From: Ensifer adhaerens
Lineage (GTDB): Bacteria; Pseudomonadota; Alphaproteobacteria; Rhizobiales; Rhizobiaceae
NCBI RefSeq assembly: GCF_013283195.1
Contig: NZ_JABEKT010000007.1
Coordinates: 1 to 64,000 of the forward strand
DNA: 64,000 bases
Direction of reading: 5' to 3'
Under the pieces are notes generated by a model. It was not told where the DNA came from. It saw nothing but the letters and a program-made list of their open reading frames with translations, and ran no database searches. This document shows, piece by piece, positions 17,699-26,773 of the stretch (positions within the stretch are counted from its first letter, which is position 1; each line of letters opens with the position of its first letter). The translations under genes were made by a program, and so were the position numbers.

Positions 17699-18550
17699 AT
17701 GCCGGCACGACTGAGAGAGGCAATGGCGGAAACGCTGGCCGGCTGGGAGGCCGATCTGCCGCAGGCCTGGCAGGATGCGCTCGGGCCCATTGGCGACGAT
17801 TTCGACCGGGTCGATGCCGGCCTCACTTTCGAGGCCTGGGAGCCGATCTTCCCGGCGCGTCGTGGCAGGATCTTTCCTGGTCAACCGAAAGGCGCGCATG
17901 CGCTTGCGGCCTTCGATGGAATTGCGCCTGACGGCGTACGCTGCCTGATCCTCGGCCAGGACCCTTATCCGGAGCCGGGTTTTGCAACTGGTCGCGCCTT
18001 CGAGGCAGGCAATCTCGCCGCCTGGACCGAGCTGGACAAGATGTTCTCGAAGAGCATCCGCGCCTATATGCAGCTCATCGCCGCCGCGCGTCTTGGCGAC
18101 GAGAGTTTGAGTGAGGACTTCGGCCGTTGGCCGGATGTCCGGCAGCTTTTGTGTGATCCTTCAGGATCGTTCGAGGGCCCAAGCGCGATCGCCGACCGCT
18201 GGGTGGGCGAGGGCGTGCTGCTCCTCAACGCATCGCTGACGCTCTCGCGCTTTCGCGTCGACATCGACCCGCACCAGTCGCGCGGACATCTGCCGTTCTG
18301 GCGGCCGTTGATGTTGCGCGTCATCGAGATGCTGCTGTCGCGGGGCGAGCCGATCGTCTTTCTCGGCTTCGGTGCGGCCGCAAGCGATATCTTCGCCGAA
18401 ACCGGTATCCGCGAGGGCCGCAACGGCAACGTCGCCTGCGTCGAGCGCGAGCATCCGGCGTTCGCCGACAAGGTGCTCGGCCGGGAAAACCCCTTCCTTC
18501 TCTGCAATCTCTACCTGGAGGCGATGGGCGCTCGTCCCATCGCATGGTGA
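17699..18550 (+). CDS. Uracil-DNA glycosylase superfamily protein, divergent
   Basis: 283 residues from the ATG at 17699 (strong GGAGGGG upstream). The fold-defining motif A is present as LILGQDPYPEPGFATGRAF with catalytic-type Asp88, but the His of the canonical GQDPYH is Pro. The second motif is EREHPA rather than HPSPLS, and a hydrophobic LLLNASLTL block corresponds to the central strand. This marks a diverged family 1-like UDG. It is the first gene of a nucleoside transport/catabolism operon under RutR-like control, with 3 bp to the next gene, which is odd for a DNA-repair enzyme. It could repair uracil in DNA, or act as an N-glycosidase on another substrate; sequence does not decide. Confidence 0.75.
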   Translation: MPARLREAMAETLAGWEADLPQAWQDALGPIGDDFDRVDAGLTFEAWEPIFPARRGRIFPGQPKGAHALAAFDGIAPDGVRCLILGQDPYPEPGFATGRAFEAGNLAAWTELDKMFSKSIRAYMQLIAAARLGDESLSEDFGRWPDVRQLLCDPSGSFEGPSAIADRWVGEGVLLLNASLTLSRFRVDIDPHQSRGHLPFWRPLMLRVIEMLLSRGEPIVFLGFGAAASDIFAETGIREGRNGNVACVEREHPAFADKVLGRENPFLLCNLYLEAMGARPIAW

Positions 18551-18553
18551 ACC

Positions 18554-20179
18554 ATGGCGTCTAGCCCGGAATATGATTTCATCATCGTCGGTGCCGGTTC
18601 GGCCGGCTGCGTTCTTGCCAACCGCTTGTCGAAGAGCCCTGAAAACCGCGTGCTTTTGATTGAGGCCGGTGGCAAGGACCGCAATCCGCTGTTCCGGCTG
18701 CCGATGCTGATGGGCAAGCTCTTCCACTCGGGCATCTACAACTGGCACTATCACACGGAGCCCGAGCCCTATCTCAACGGCCGCTCGCTCTATTGGCCGC
18801 GCGGCAAGGTTCTGGGCGGCACCTCGACCATCAACGGCATGATTTACGTGCGCGGCAATCGCCACGACTATGACCGCTGGGCACAACTTGGCCTGCCTGG
18901 CTGGTCCTACGACGACGTGCTGCCGGCGTTCCGGCGCTCGGAAACGCATATCGAGCGCAAGGACGCGTTTCACAGCACCGATGGCGAGCTCACCGTCTGC
19001 CGTGCCCGTGGCCACAATCCGCTGATGGACGTGTTCTGCGAGGCGGGCCTGCAGGCCGGCTATCCAGCGAATGATGACTTCAATGGCGCCACCCAGGAAG
19101 GGTTCGGCCGCTACGATTTCACCATTCGCAAAGGCAAGCGCTGGTCCACATCCTGGGCGTTCCTGCGCCCGGCGCTCGGTCGCAAGAACCTGACCGTGCT
19201 GACAGGTGCCGAGACGACGCGTCTCATCATCGAAGGTGGCCGGGCCTGCGGCGTCGGCTACCTGAAGGACGGCAGGGCGGGGATCGCGCGGGCAGGGCGC
19301 GAAGTGATCCTGTCAGCGGGCGTCGTCAATTCGCCGAAGGCGCTGCTGCTGTCCGGTATCGGACCGGCGGACGAGTTAAGCGCGCTTGGCATCAAGCCTC
19401 TGCTCGACCTTCCCGGGGTCGGCAAGAACCTCCAGGACCACGTCGACTGCGTCATGAGCTGGGAATGCCGTGAACCGGTCACGCTGTTCGGTGACCTGCG
19501 CGCCGACAAGCTCATTCCCGCCGTCGCGCAAGGCATGCTGTTCGGGGAGGGCATCACGACAACCTTCCCCTACGAGGCAGGCGCCTTCGTCCGCTCGAAC
19601 GACGGCCTGGTCTCGCCCGATATCCAGCTGCATTTCATGCCGGCGCTGGAAAAGACAGCCAACTTGCATTTCCCCAATCCCTTCGCCAAGAAGCGGGCGG
19701 TGGAGGCGGATCACGGCTTCACCATCCGCGTCGGCCCCGTCAATCCGGCGAGCCGCGGCGAGATCACGCTGCGGTCGGCGAACCCGACAGACAAGCCGAG
19801 GATTCAGGCGAATTACCTGCAGTCCGATTTCGACATCCGCACGATGATCGACGGCATCCGGCTGACGCGCGACATCGTCGGCCAGAAGGCATTCGACCGC
19901 TATCGCGGCAAGGAACTGGCGCCCGGTCCGGAAGCGCTCGACGATGCCGGGCTGACCCGCTGGCTGCGCGCCACGGCGATGACGACGTTCCATCCTGTTG
20001 GCACAGCCAAGATGGGCAACGACCCCATGGCAGTGGTGGATGCGCAGCTCAAGGTCCACGGCATCGAAGGGTTGCGCGTCGCCGACGCCTCGATCATGCC
20101 GATCATCGCCAGCGGCAACACCAACGCGCCCGCCATCATGATCGGCGAGAAATGCGCCGAACTGATCCTGAACAGCTAA
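18554..20179 (+). CDS. GMC family FAD-dependent oxidoreductase
   Basis: 541 residues of the choline dehydrogenase/alcohol oxidase class. The FAD-binding Rossmann motif VGAGSAGCVLANRL is near residues 11-25, followed by LIEAGG, the second signature RGKVLGGTSTINGM, and the C-terminal active-site pair His480 (FHPVGTAKMG) and Asn524 (SGNTNAPAIMIGE), spaced 44 residues as in choline oxidase. It should oxidise a primary or secondary alcohol in the cytoplasm. Given the neighbours, a sugar or side-chain alcohol of a nucleoside-like compound is a plausible substrate, but this is inference. Confidence 0.9.
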   Translation: MASSPEYDFIIVGAGSAGCVLANRLSKSPENRVLLIEAGGKDRNPLFRLPMLMGKLFHSGIYNWHYHTEPEPYLNGRSLYWPRGKVLGGTSTINGMIYVRGNRHDYDRWAQLGLPGWSYDDVLPAFRRSETHIERKDAFHSTDGELTVCRARGHNPLMDVFCEAGLQAGYPANDDFNGATQEGFGRYDFTIRKGKRWSTSWAFLRPALGRKNLTVLTGAETTRLIIEGGRACGVGYLKDGRAGIARAGREVILSAGVVNSPKALLLSGIGPADELSALGIKPLLDLPGVGKNLQDHVDCVMSWECREPVTLFGDLRADKLIPAVAQGMLFGEGITTTFPYEAGAFVRSNDGLVSPDIQLHFMPALEKTANLHFPNPFAKKRAVEADHGFTIRVGPVNPASRGEITLRSANPTDKPRIQANYLQSDFDIRTMIDGIRLTRDIVGQKAFDRYRGKELAPGPEALDDAGLTRWLRATAMTTFHPVGTAKMGNDPMAVVDAQLKVHGIEGLRVADASIMPIIASGNTNAPAIMIGEKCAELILNS

Positions 20180-20191
20180 GGAAGTGATCCG

Positions 20192-20512
20192 ATGATCCTC
20201 GAACACCGCACCTACACGTTCAAGCCCGGCACGGTCGACAAGTGGATGAAGAAATACGAGGCCGACGGCCTTCCGGTGCAGAAGCGCCACCTCAACAAAT
20301 TCGTCGGTCTCTATGTCTCGGAGCTCGGGACGCTCCACACCACTGTTCTGATGTGGGCCTATGACAGCCTTGCCGACCGCGAGGCGCGCCGGTCGGCCAT
20401 GTACGCCGATCCGGATTGGCAAAAATTCATCTCCGAAGTCTGGGCGCTCGATGCGATCCAGAAGCAGGAGGTGATGATCATGAACCCCGCCGCCTATTCA
20501 CCGCCCCTTTGA
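20192..20512 (+). CDS. NIPSNAP family protein
   Basis: 106 residues forming a single ferredoxin-like alpha/beta barrel domain of the NIPSNAP/dimeric barrel type, with the N-terminal ILEHRTYTFKPGTVDKWMKK block and a C-terminal ending in NPAAYSPPL. Such proteins dimerise and often accompany oxidoreductases and amidohydrolases; their chemistry is generally unknown. It lies 12 bp after the GMC oxidoreductase, so a joint role is likely. An 81-bp gap separates it from the transporter genes. Confidence 0.85.
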   Translation: MILEHRTYTFKPGTVDKWMKKYEADGLPVQKRHLNKFVGLYVSELGTLHTTVLMWAYDSLADREARRSAMYADPDWQKFISEVWALDAIQKQEVMIMNPAAYSPPL

Positions 20513-20593
20513 GACGACCGGGCGCGCGCCGGTATTGCCCGCGCACGTCGGAATACGCATGACACAAGACAATCAACAAAAGAGGGAACGATC

Positions 20594-21646
20594 ATGACTG
20601 ACAAGGCTTCACAACACATCATGCATCGCCGCACATTCCTGCAGGCAAGCGCGGGCGCAGCAGCGCTCGGCTTTGCCGCAAGCATCATGCCGGAATTTGC
20701 GCGTGCATCGGGCGGGCTGGTCGCGCTGGTTCACACGCAGGCGGCCGGCGACAACGGTCCGGTCGATCAGATGATTGCCAAGCTCAAGCAATTGTCGGAA
20801 GAAAAGGGCTTTGAACACCGCGCCATCTATGCGCAGGATCCCGCGACCTACGAGACCATCTACCGCACGCTCGGCGACGCCGGTGCCCAGATCATCATCT
20901 CCACCTTCAACGAAGTGGCCGAGCCCTTCAAGGCGCTGGCACCGTCCTACCCCAACACCAAGTGGATCCAGCTGTTCGCCGACCCCTTCGAGCCGGCGAT
21001 CCCGAACGTGGTGACGGTATCCTATGACTATTATCTCGGCTGCTATCTCTCCGGCGTCTTTGCCGCGAAGATGACGACAACAGGCAAGACCGGGTTCATC
21101 GGCGGCGTTTCAATCCCGCCGCTCAACGCCGATTTCAATGCCTTCAAGGCTGGCGTGCACTCGATCAAGCCGGATGCCAGCGTCGTTGCCGCCTTCGCCG
21201 GCTCGTTCCAGGATCCTGCAAAGGGTCAGGAAATCGCCACCCAGATGTACAATGACGGCATCGACTACATCCAGACGGATGCCGCTGCCACCGATGGCGG
21301 CATCATTGCCGCCGCCAACGAAAAGGAAGGCCGCATGGTGAGCTGCCTTGCGCCGGGACAGTACGCACTCGGCCCGAAATCGCTCATCTCCATCGTCGGT
21401 CTCGATTTCGGTGTTTCGCTCTACAACGAGGCAGGCAAGGCCGTCGGTTCCGATTGGAAGGGCGGCACGCATGAGCATACTGGCCTTGGCACCGGCGTCA
21501 TCGACTTCATACTTTCGCCCGTCTTTGCCGAACAGGGACCGGCTGAACTGAACGCCAGGGCGAAAGAGGCGCTTGTTGAGGTCGAAAAGGCGCGTGCCGG
21601 TATTCTGGATGGGTCCATCAAGGTTCCGTTCAACACCACGCTCTGA
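20594..21646 (+). CDS. BMP family ABC substrate-binding protein (nucleoside-type)
   Basis: 350 residues with a Tat-like signal (HRRTFLQASAGAAALGFAAS, cleavage near ARAS) and the type I periplasmic-binding fold of the BMP/PnrA family: VALVHTQAAGDNGPVDQMI, TNAQIIISTFNEV-like and GKTGFIGGVSIPPLNADFNAF blocks. BMP-family binding proteins typically bind purine or pyrimidine nucleosides. It is preceded by an AGAGGGA Shine-Dalgarno and belongs with the ATPase and two permeases downstream, forming an importer. Confidence 0.9.
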   Translation: MTDKASQHIMHRRTFLQASAGAAALGFAASIMPEFARASGGLVALVHTQAAGDNGPVDQMIAKLKQLSEEKGFEHRAIYAQDPATYETIYRTLGDAGAQIIISTFNEVAEPFKALAPSYPNTKWIQLFADPFEPAIPNVVTVSYDYYLGCYLSGVFAAKMTTTGKTGFIGGVSIPPLNADFNAFKAGVHSIKPDASVVAAFAGSFQDPAKGQEIATQMYNDGIDYIQTDAAATDGGIIAAANEKEGRMVSCLAPGQYALGPKSLISIVGLDFGVSLYNEAGKAVGSDWKGGTHEHTGLGTGVIDFILSPVFAEQGPAELNARAKEALVEVEKARAGILDGSIKVPFNTTL

Positions 21647-21652
21647 GCCACT

Positions 21653-21720
21653 GGAGCATCCCGCTTTGAAGCGGAATCGCTAAAGGCGGATAAGATGCTC
21701 TAGAATCAAAGTACTAGAGC
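21653..21720. repeat. Rhizobial-type intergenic palindromic repeat
   Basis: GAGCATC at 21654-21660 and GATGCTC at 21694-21700 bracket an inner hairpin CCGC-TTTGAA-GCGG, followed by a second small dyad (CTAGA and TAGAGC around 21700-21720). The form resembles the GAGCAT...ATGCTC intergenic repeats common in rhizobial genomes. It lies in a 253-bp gap inside the operon, between the binding-protein and ATPase genes, where such hairpins often stabilise the upstream mRNA and lower expression of the distal genes. The rest of the gap shows no gene. Confidence 0.6.
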
Positions 21721-21899
21721 TTCCTCATTGCGTTCTTCTGAACGCACGGTGTTCCACGCCGGCCCGTCGGGTCGGCGCGGAGCCTTGGCGGAAAACCGGC
21801 GTTGGTCTCTCCCGTTGGGGGAAGATCGACGGACGTTCGCGGATCGTCTTCCTTCCTGTTGATGACCCGTGAACCCATGCTCTCGATGGGAACCTTTTG

Positions 21900-23480
21900 A
21901 TGTCGAATCCTCCGAAACCAGCGCTGGAGTGCCGTGATGTCACCGTGAAATTCGGCGACGTGACGGCATTGTCCGACGTTGCCGTCTCGTTTGCCCCCGG
22001 CCAGATCCATGCGGTCGTCGGCCAGAACGGCGCCGGCAAGACGACCTTCGCCCGCGTCGCTGCGGGACTCGTTCAGCCGACCGCCGGCGCGGTCGACGTT
22101 ATGGGTGAAGAAATCCGCACTGGCCACGTCAGCCAGAGCCGGGCTGCGGGCGTGGAACTGGTTCACCAGAGTTTCGCCCTGCCGCCGTCCTTTACCGTCG
22201 CTGAGACCATGGAGTTCGGCGCGACCGGCAAAGGCGGCATCTACAGCCGCAAGAGCCTTGCCGAAAAATGGCAGTCGCATCTCGCCGGCCTCGACGTTCA
22301 GGTCGACCTGAACAGGAGGATTCGCGACCTGCCGATCGAAACCCAGCAGGGTATCGAGATTGCCAGAGCGCTGGTCATGGATGCGCGCGTTCTGATCCTC
22401 GATGAACCGACGGCCGTGCTGTCGCCGTCCAGCATCGACATGCTGTTTGCACGCGTCCGCCGTCTCAAAGAGCGCGGCGTGACAGTCATCCTCATCCTGC
22501 ACAAGATCCGTGAGGTGCTCGGCATCGCCGACACGGTCACGGTGCTGCGCGGCGGCCGAAAGGTCGAAGGGCCGCTGCCGATCGCCGAGGTTTCGGCCGA
22601 GAGGCTCGCGAACCTCATCGTCGGCGATGCGATTGCCAAGACGCTCGACCGGCATGAGCGCGACGCGCTGGTTGGAACGAAATCACCAGTGGGCGAGGGC
22701 GCTGGTCATCTCGAAAATGCGAAGGGCCCAAGCGTGCTCTCCATGAAAGCCGTCTCGACGCGGCCCGATAGTGAAGGCACCGCGCTTGACAGCGTCGATC
22801 TGGATATTCGCCCCGGTGAGATCGTCGGCATCGCCGGCGTGGAGGGCAACGGACAGAAGACGCTGGTGCGCGCGATTTCGGCCCTTGCCGATCTGGCAAG
22901 CGGATCGATCCGACTTGCGGGAAATGATGTGACCGGCGAACCGCTCGCCGCCCGTCGCGCGATCGGCCTCAGGATCATTCCCTTCGAGCGCAATGTCGAA
23001 GGGCTAAGTCTCACCAGTTCCCTCTGGCAGAACTGGAGCGCAAGGGAACTTTTGCAGGGTAGGTTGCTCAGACTGATCCGCCCCTCAGCAGTGCGCGAAG
23101 CCTGCGACAGGTCGCTGAAGGACTGGAGCGTCCACTACCACAATTCCGCGCAGAAAGCGGGGTCGCTGTCGGGCGGCAACGCCCAGAAAGTGATCCTCGC
23201 GCGCGAGGTCGACCGCGAAGCCCGACTGATCATCGCGGCTCAGCCGACGCGGGGCCTCGACATCGGAGCCACCGCCTTCGTCTGGCAGGCGCTTCGGCAG
23301 GCGCGCGATCGCGGTGCCGCCATCCTCTTGATCTCGTCGGATCTCGACGAGCTCTTCGACATCTCCGACCGCGTCGTGGTGATGCTGTCTGGACAGGTGA
23401 ACGGCGAATTCCGCGCGCCTTTCGACATCGCGTCGGTGGGTGCAGCCATGACCGATGCGGCCGCGAGGACAAGCGCATGA
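21900..23480 (+). CDS. ABC transporter ATPase with two nucleotide-binding domains (nucleoside type)
   Basis: 526 residues with two fused ABC domains, as in ribose/nucleoside importers. Domain 1 has Walker A GQNGAGKTT, a degenerate signature (IETQQGIEIARAL) and Walker B VLILDEPTAVL. Domain 2 has the family's modified Walker A GVEGNGQKT, signature LSGGNAQKVILAREV and Walker B-like LIIAAQPTRGLD, where Ala-Gln replaces the usual Asp-Glu. This asymmetry is normal for the class, so only one site is probably fully active. The permease gene overlaps its 3' end. Confidence 0.92.
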   Translation: MSNPPKPALECRDVTVKFGDVTALSDVAVSFAPGQIHAVVGQNGAGKTTFARVAAGLVQPTAGAVDVMGEEIRTGHVSQSRAAGVELVHQSFALPPSFTVAETMEFGATGKGGIYSRKSLAEKWQSHLAGLDVQVDLNRRIRDLPIETQQGIEIARALVMDARVLILDEPTAVLSPSSIDMLFARVRRLKERGVTVILILHKIREVLGIADTVTVLRGGRKVEGPLPIAEVSAERLANLIVGDAIAKTLDRHERDALVGTKSPVGEGAGHLENAKGPSVLSMKAVSTRPDSEGTALDSVDLDIRPGEIVGIAGVEGNGQKTLVRAISALADLASGSIRLAGNDVTGEPLAARRAIGLRIIPFERNVEGLSLTSSLWQNWSARELLQGRLLRLIRPSAVREACDRSLKDWSVHYHNSAQKAGSLSGGNAQKVILAREVDREARLIIAAQPTRGLDIGATAFVWQALRQARDRGAAILLISSDLDELFDISDRVVVMLSGQVNGEFRAPFDIASVGAAMTDAAARTSA

Positions 23481-24514
23481 AAGACAGTCTTACCACGGTG
23501 GTCCGCAGCCTGATCTTCGTCGCCTTCGCGCTTATCCTGTGCGCGCTGGTGTTCCAGTTCGCCGGCTACAATGCGCTGACCATGCTCTGGGCGGTGGCCG
23601 ATGGCGCCTTCCTGCGCAGTGGCGCGATCGAGCAAAGCCTCAGATGGGCACTGCCGCTGTTCATCACCGCGGTCGGCGTTGGGATCTCCTTCCGGGCAGG
23701 TTTCTTCAACATCGGTGCCCAGGGCCAATTCTATGTCGGCGCCATCTGCGCCGCCTTTGCCGCCGAGGCGTTCAAGGGCGGACCGGCTTTCCTCGTCATC
23801 CCGGCGCTGCTGATTTCCGGCATGCTCGGCGGCGCTCTCTGGGCGCTCTGGCCGGGGCTTCTCAGGCTGCGTTCGGGCACGGACGAGGTGATCACCACGT
23901 TGATGGGCAACTTCATGGCCGGCCTGCTTTTGGTCTACGTCACCTCAGGCCCGCTAAAGGACCCTTCGGGGTCCGGCCAGCAGGCATCGAGCCGCCCGCT
24001 CGATGCCGCTTACCGCATCTCGGACTCGCTCGGCCTCTCGCCGACTATCATCGCCATTGCTGCAGCGGTCGGCATCCTGATGTGGCTCCTGGTCAACCGC
24101 ACCGCCTTCGGGGTTCTCGCGAGTCTTGCCGGTCGCAACGGCACCATGGTGGAGTGGCAGGGCGCGCGGCTCTGGAAGCTCGGCCTGTCGAGCTTCCTCA
24201 TCTCGGGCGCGCTGGCCGGACTTGCCGGAACCATCGAGTTCATGGGGCCGAACGGCCGCATCGCATCCGGGTTCCTGCCTGCCCACGGCTTCACGGCGAT
24301 CCTGATCGCGCTGGTCGCCAATCTCTCGGTGCTCGGCACGGCTGCGGCCGCGGTGTTCTTCGGCGGCCTTGCCTCCGCCGCACTCTATCTGCCGATCATG
24401 GCCGGGCTGCCGGCCGCCGCGATCGACATCATCAACGCGGCGATCGCGCTGTTCATCACGGCAAGGTCGAAGCTCGTCGACAGGGTATTGCGTTTCGGAG
24501 GGCGCCCGTCATGA
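23477..24514 (+). CDS. ABC nucleoside-type permease, first subunit
   Basis: 345 residues, a polytopic membrane protein of the BPD_transp_2 (branched-chain/ribose/BMP) permease family. ALPLFITAVGVGISFRAGFFNIGAQGQFYVGA is the conserved entry region, split over two helices, and WKLGLSSFLISGALAGLAGTIE is the coupling-helix region. It begins at an ATGA overlap with the ATPase and itself overlaps the second permease, so the three proteins are translationally coupled. Confidence 0.92.
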   Translation: MKDSLTTVVRSLIFVAFALILCALVFQFAGYNALTMLWAVADGAFLRSGAIEQSLRWALPLFITAVGVGISFRAGFFNIGAQGQFYVGAICAAFAAEAFKGGPAFLVIPALLISGMLGGALWALWPGLLRLRSGTDEVITTLMGNFMAGLLLVYVTSGPLKDPSGSGQQASSRPLDAAYRISDSLGLSPTIIAIAAAVGILMWLLVNRTAFGVLASLAGRNGTMVEWQGARLWKLGLSSFLISGALAGLAGTIEFMGPNGRIASGFLPAHGFTAILIALVANLSVLGTAAAAVFFGGLASAALYLPIMAGLPAAAIDIINAAIALFITARSKLVDRVLRFGGRPS

Positions 24515-25404
24515 ACGAGATCATCATCGCCATCCTGCGCTCCGGAACGCCGCTGATCTACGTCACCCTTGCTGGCGTCATCGCACAGCGTGCAGGCGTC
24601 TGGAACCTCGGTCTCGAGGGCCTGATGATCATCGGCGCCTGCGCCACGATCGTCGGCATCATGCTGACCAATTCCATTCTCGCCGCCATCCTGATCGCAA
24701 TTGTCATCTGCGTGCTTGCATCCATCCTCCTCTGGTTCGTGATCGACAGGCTCAAGGCCAATCCCATCATCGCCGGCCTCGGTCTGACCGGTCTTGGCAT
24801 CGGCGGTACCGCGCTTGCCGTTCAGTCGATCTTCGGAAGCCAGGCGAGCGTGACTGCACCTTTCGGCATTCCCAAGCTTGGCCCGGCTTTCGGTGCCTAT
24901 GGCGTGTTGTCGATCTCGGTTGCCGCCATGCCATTTGTCGTCTTCGGCATGTGGGTGCTGCTCCGCCGCACCCGGTTTGGGCTAAGGCTCGCCGCCTGTG
25001 GCGAACATCCCTTCGCAGCCCGCAGCGTCGGTGCCAATCCGTCGCGCATGCGCCTTGTGGCGCTTTCGATCGGCGGCGTTCTCTGCGCCATCGGTGGAGC
25101 GGAACTCGCAGCCGGAAGCCTGCAATTCTTCGCTCAAGGCATGACGGCCGGGCGTGGATTCATGGCGTTCGCCGCCGTCATCTTCGGCGCGTCCCATCCG
25201 GTGGGGGCAACTTTCGCCGCGCTGTTCTTCGCCGTCGTCGGCGCGCTCGGCATCCGGGCGCAGCTGATGTTTGGCGACAAGATCCCGCACGATCTGCTGC
25301 AGGCGCTCCCCTATCTCGCCACGGTCTTCGGGGTCTGGCTTTCGGGCAAGCTTCGCGGCGGTACAAAGGCCGCCAGCTCCTTCGCTGAACTCAAGGATCA
25401 ATAG
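24511..25404 (+). CDS. ABC nucleoside-type permease, second subunit
   Basis: 297 residues from the ATG at 24511, overlapping the first permease stop. It is the shorter partner permease of BMP-type importers, with LIYVTLAGVIAQRAGVWNLG and NLGLEGLMIIGA, then a C-terminal MTAGRGFMAFAAVIFGASHP block typical of the family. It completes a heterodimeric channel with the upstream subunit. The VOC gene follows 9 bp later with an AGGAGG ribosome site. Confidence 0.92.
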   Translation: MNEIIIAILRSGTPLIYVTLAGVIAQRAGVWNLGLEGLMIIGACATIVGIMLTNSILAAILIAIVICVLASILLWFVIDRLKANPIIAGLGLTGLGIGGTALAVQSIFGSQASVTAPFGIPKLGPAFGAYGVLSISVAAMPFVVFGMWVLLRRTRFGLRLAACGEHPFAARSVGANPSRMRLVALSIGGVLCAIGGAELAAGSLQFFAQGMTAGRGFMAFAAVIFGASHPVGATFAALFFAVVGALGIRAQLMFGDKIPHDLLQALPYLATVFGVWLSGKLRGGTKAASSFAELKDQ

Positions 25405-25412
25405 GAGGCACC

Positions 25413-25838
25413 ATGACGTTTGCCCAACGCCATCCGATCCAGGATGTCTGCATCCTGGTCACCGACCTCGAGGCGTCGATCCGCTTCTATACGGAAAAGC
25501 TCGGCTTTGAGCTCAAGCATCGCGCCCCTAGCTTTGCCGATTTCACCGGCGCAGGGCTGACGCTGGCACTTTGGGAGCGGTCGCATATCGAGGTGCATGC
25601 CGATGTGCGCGTGCCCAAGGGGTCGGCCTCTGCCGTGCTCGTGGCGGTGCGGCTCGACAATCCCGCCGAGATCGACGGCCTTTACGCGGATCTCAAGAAC
25701 GACGGCGTCGAATTCGTCAATCCGCCGGCAGACTACCCGTGGAATGCCCGGTGCCTCTATTTCCACGGGCCGGATGGCGAGATCTGGGAGCTCTACGCTT
25801 GGCTCGATGGCGGCGCTCCCGGCAAGGTGGCGCCATGA
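25413..25838 (+). CDS. VOC superfamily (glyoxalase-like) protein
   Basis: 141 residues containing one vicinal-oxygen-chelate domain: VCILVTDLEASIRFYTEKLGFEL at the start and YFHGPDGEIWELYAW at the end, where the terminal Glu is the usual metal ligand. A His near the N-terminus (HPIQDVC) could supply the partner ligand. VOC proteins act as isomerases, lyases or dioxygenases on small metabolites. Its place between the importer and the nucleoside hydrolase suggests a role with the imported compound; the reaction is unknown. Confidence 0.85.
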   Translation: MTFAQRHPIQDVCILVTDLEASIRFYTEKLGFELKHRAPSFADFTGAGLTLALWERSHIEVHADVRVPKGSASAVLVAVRLDNPAEIDGLYADLKNDGVEFVNPPADYPWNARCLYFHGPDGEIWELYAWLDGGAPGKVAP

Positions 25839-26773
25839 CCCGCAAGCTGATCATTCTCACCGATCCCGGTCAGGACCAGGCAGCCGCCATCCTGATGATC
25901 CTCGGCCAACGCCAGGCCTTCGACGTTCTCGGACTGGTCGCAACTGCCGGCAACATCAACCTCGATCACACGATCGCCAATTGCCTGAAGCTAATGGAGC
26001 TGGCCGGTCGGCCTGATATTCCGGTCTTTGCCGGTTGCCCACACCCGATCATCCGCCCGCTTGTCATGGCCGAGCACGTGCATGGCCCGACCGGCCTTGA
26101 CGGCCCGGACCTGCCACAGCCGAAGATCGCAGTGCAGCCAAAACACGGCGTTGATTTCATCATCGATACGGTGCGCGCCCACCCCGGCGAGATCACCATC
26201 TGCTCGCTCTCGCCGGTCACCAATCTCGCCATGTCCCTGCGCAAGGCACCTGATCTTGCCAGCAAGATCCACGAGGTCGTCGCGATGCTCGGCGCCTATT
26301 TCGAGGTTGGCAACATCACGCCGACGGCGGAGTTCAACTGCTATGTCGACCCCGAGGCCGCCGACATCGTGCTGAATTCCGGCATCAAGACCACGCTCCT
26401 GCCGCTCGATGTGACGCATAAAATGCGCTCGACGCCGGAACGCCTCGGTGCCATGCGCGCACTTGGCAACCGCTGCGGCGTGGCGACCGCCGAGATGCTG
26501 GAATTCTCCGAAGCCTTCGACCTCAAGAAATACGGCTGGGACGGTGCGCCGCTGCACGGCCCGTGCGTGCCGGCCTTCATGCTGGCGCCGGAGATGTTTT
26601 CGGGGCGGCAGATCAACGTTTCCGTTGAGCTCAACGGCACCCTGACGTCAGGCATGACGGTCGCCGACTGGTGGCAGATCACCGATCGGCCAAGGAATGT
26701 GTTCTATGTCACGGACGGCGATCCGATCACCTATTACGATCTTCTCCTGAAATCGCTGGAAAACCTTCCATGA
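25835..26773 (+). CDS. Inosine/uridine-preferring nucleoside hydrolase family protein
   Basis: 312 residues from an ATGA overlap with the VOC gene. The N-terminal calcium-site motif reads LTDPGQDQAAAI: Asp10 and Asp14 are kept, but Asp15 of the usual DTDPGxDD is Gln, and the first Asp is Leu. Other family features remain (LGLVATAGNINLDHTIANCLKL, GEITICSLSPVTNLAMSL, EFNCYVDPEAA, LDVTHKM). The enzyme should cleave the N-glycosidic bond of nucleosides to base and ribose, but altered metal ligands may mean modified activity or specificity. The stop overlaps the next gene's ATG. Confidence 0.88.
   Translation: MTRKLIILTDPGQDQAAAILMILGQRQAFDVLGLVATAGNINLDHTIANCLKLMELAGRPDIPVFAGCPHPIIRPLVMAEHVHGPTGLDGPDLPQPKIAVQPKHGVDFIIDTVRAHPGEITICSLSPVTNLAMSLRKAPDLASKIHEVVAMLGAYFEVGNITPTAEFNCYVDPEAADIVLNSGIKTTLLPLDVTHKMRSTPERLGAMRALGNRCGVATAEMLEFSEAFDLKKYGWDGAPLHGPCVPAFMLAPEMFSGRQINVSVELNGTLTSGMTVADWWQITDRPRNVFYVTDGDPITYYDLLLKSLENLP

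Noticed and set aside
23455-24510. 5' extension of the second permease frame across the first permease gene
   Set aside because: The extension is an Arg/His/Gly-rich out-of-frame shadow; the real protein begins at the ATG at 24511 with a hydrophobic helix.
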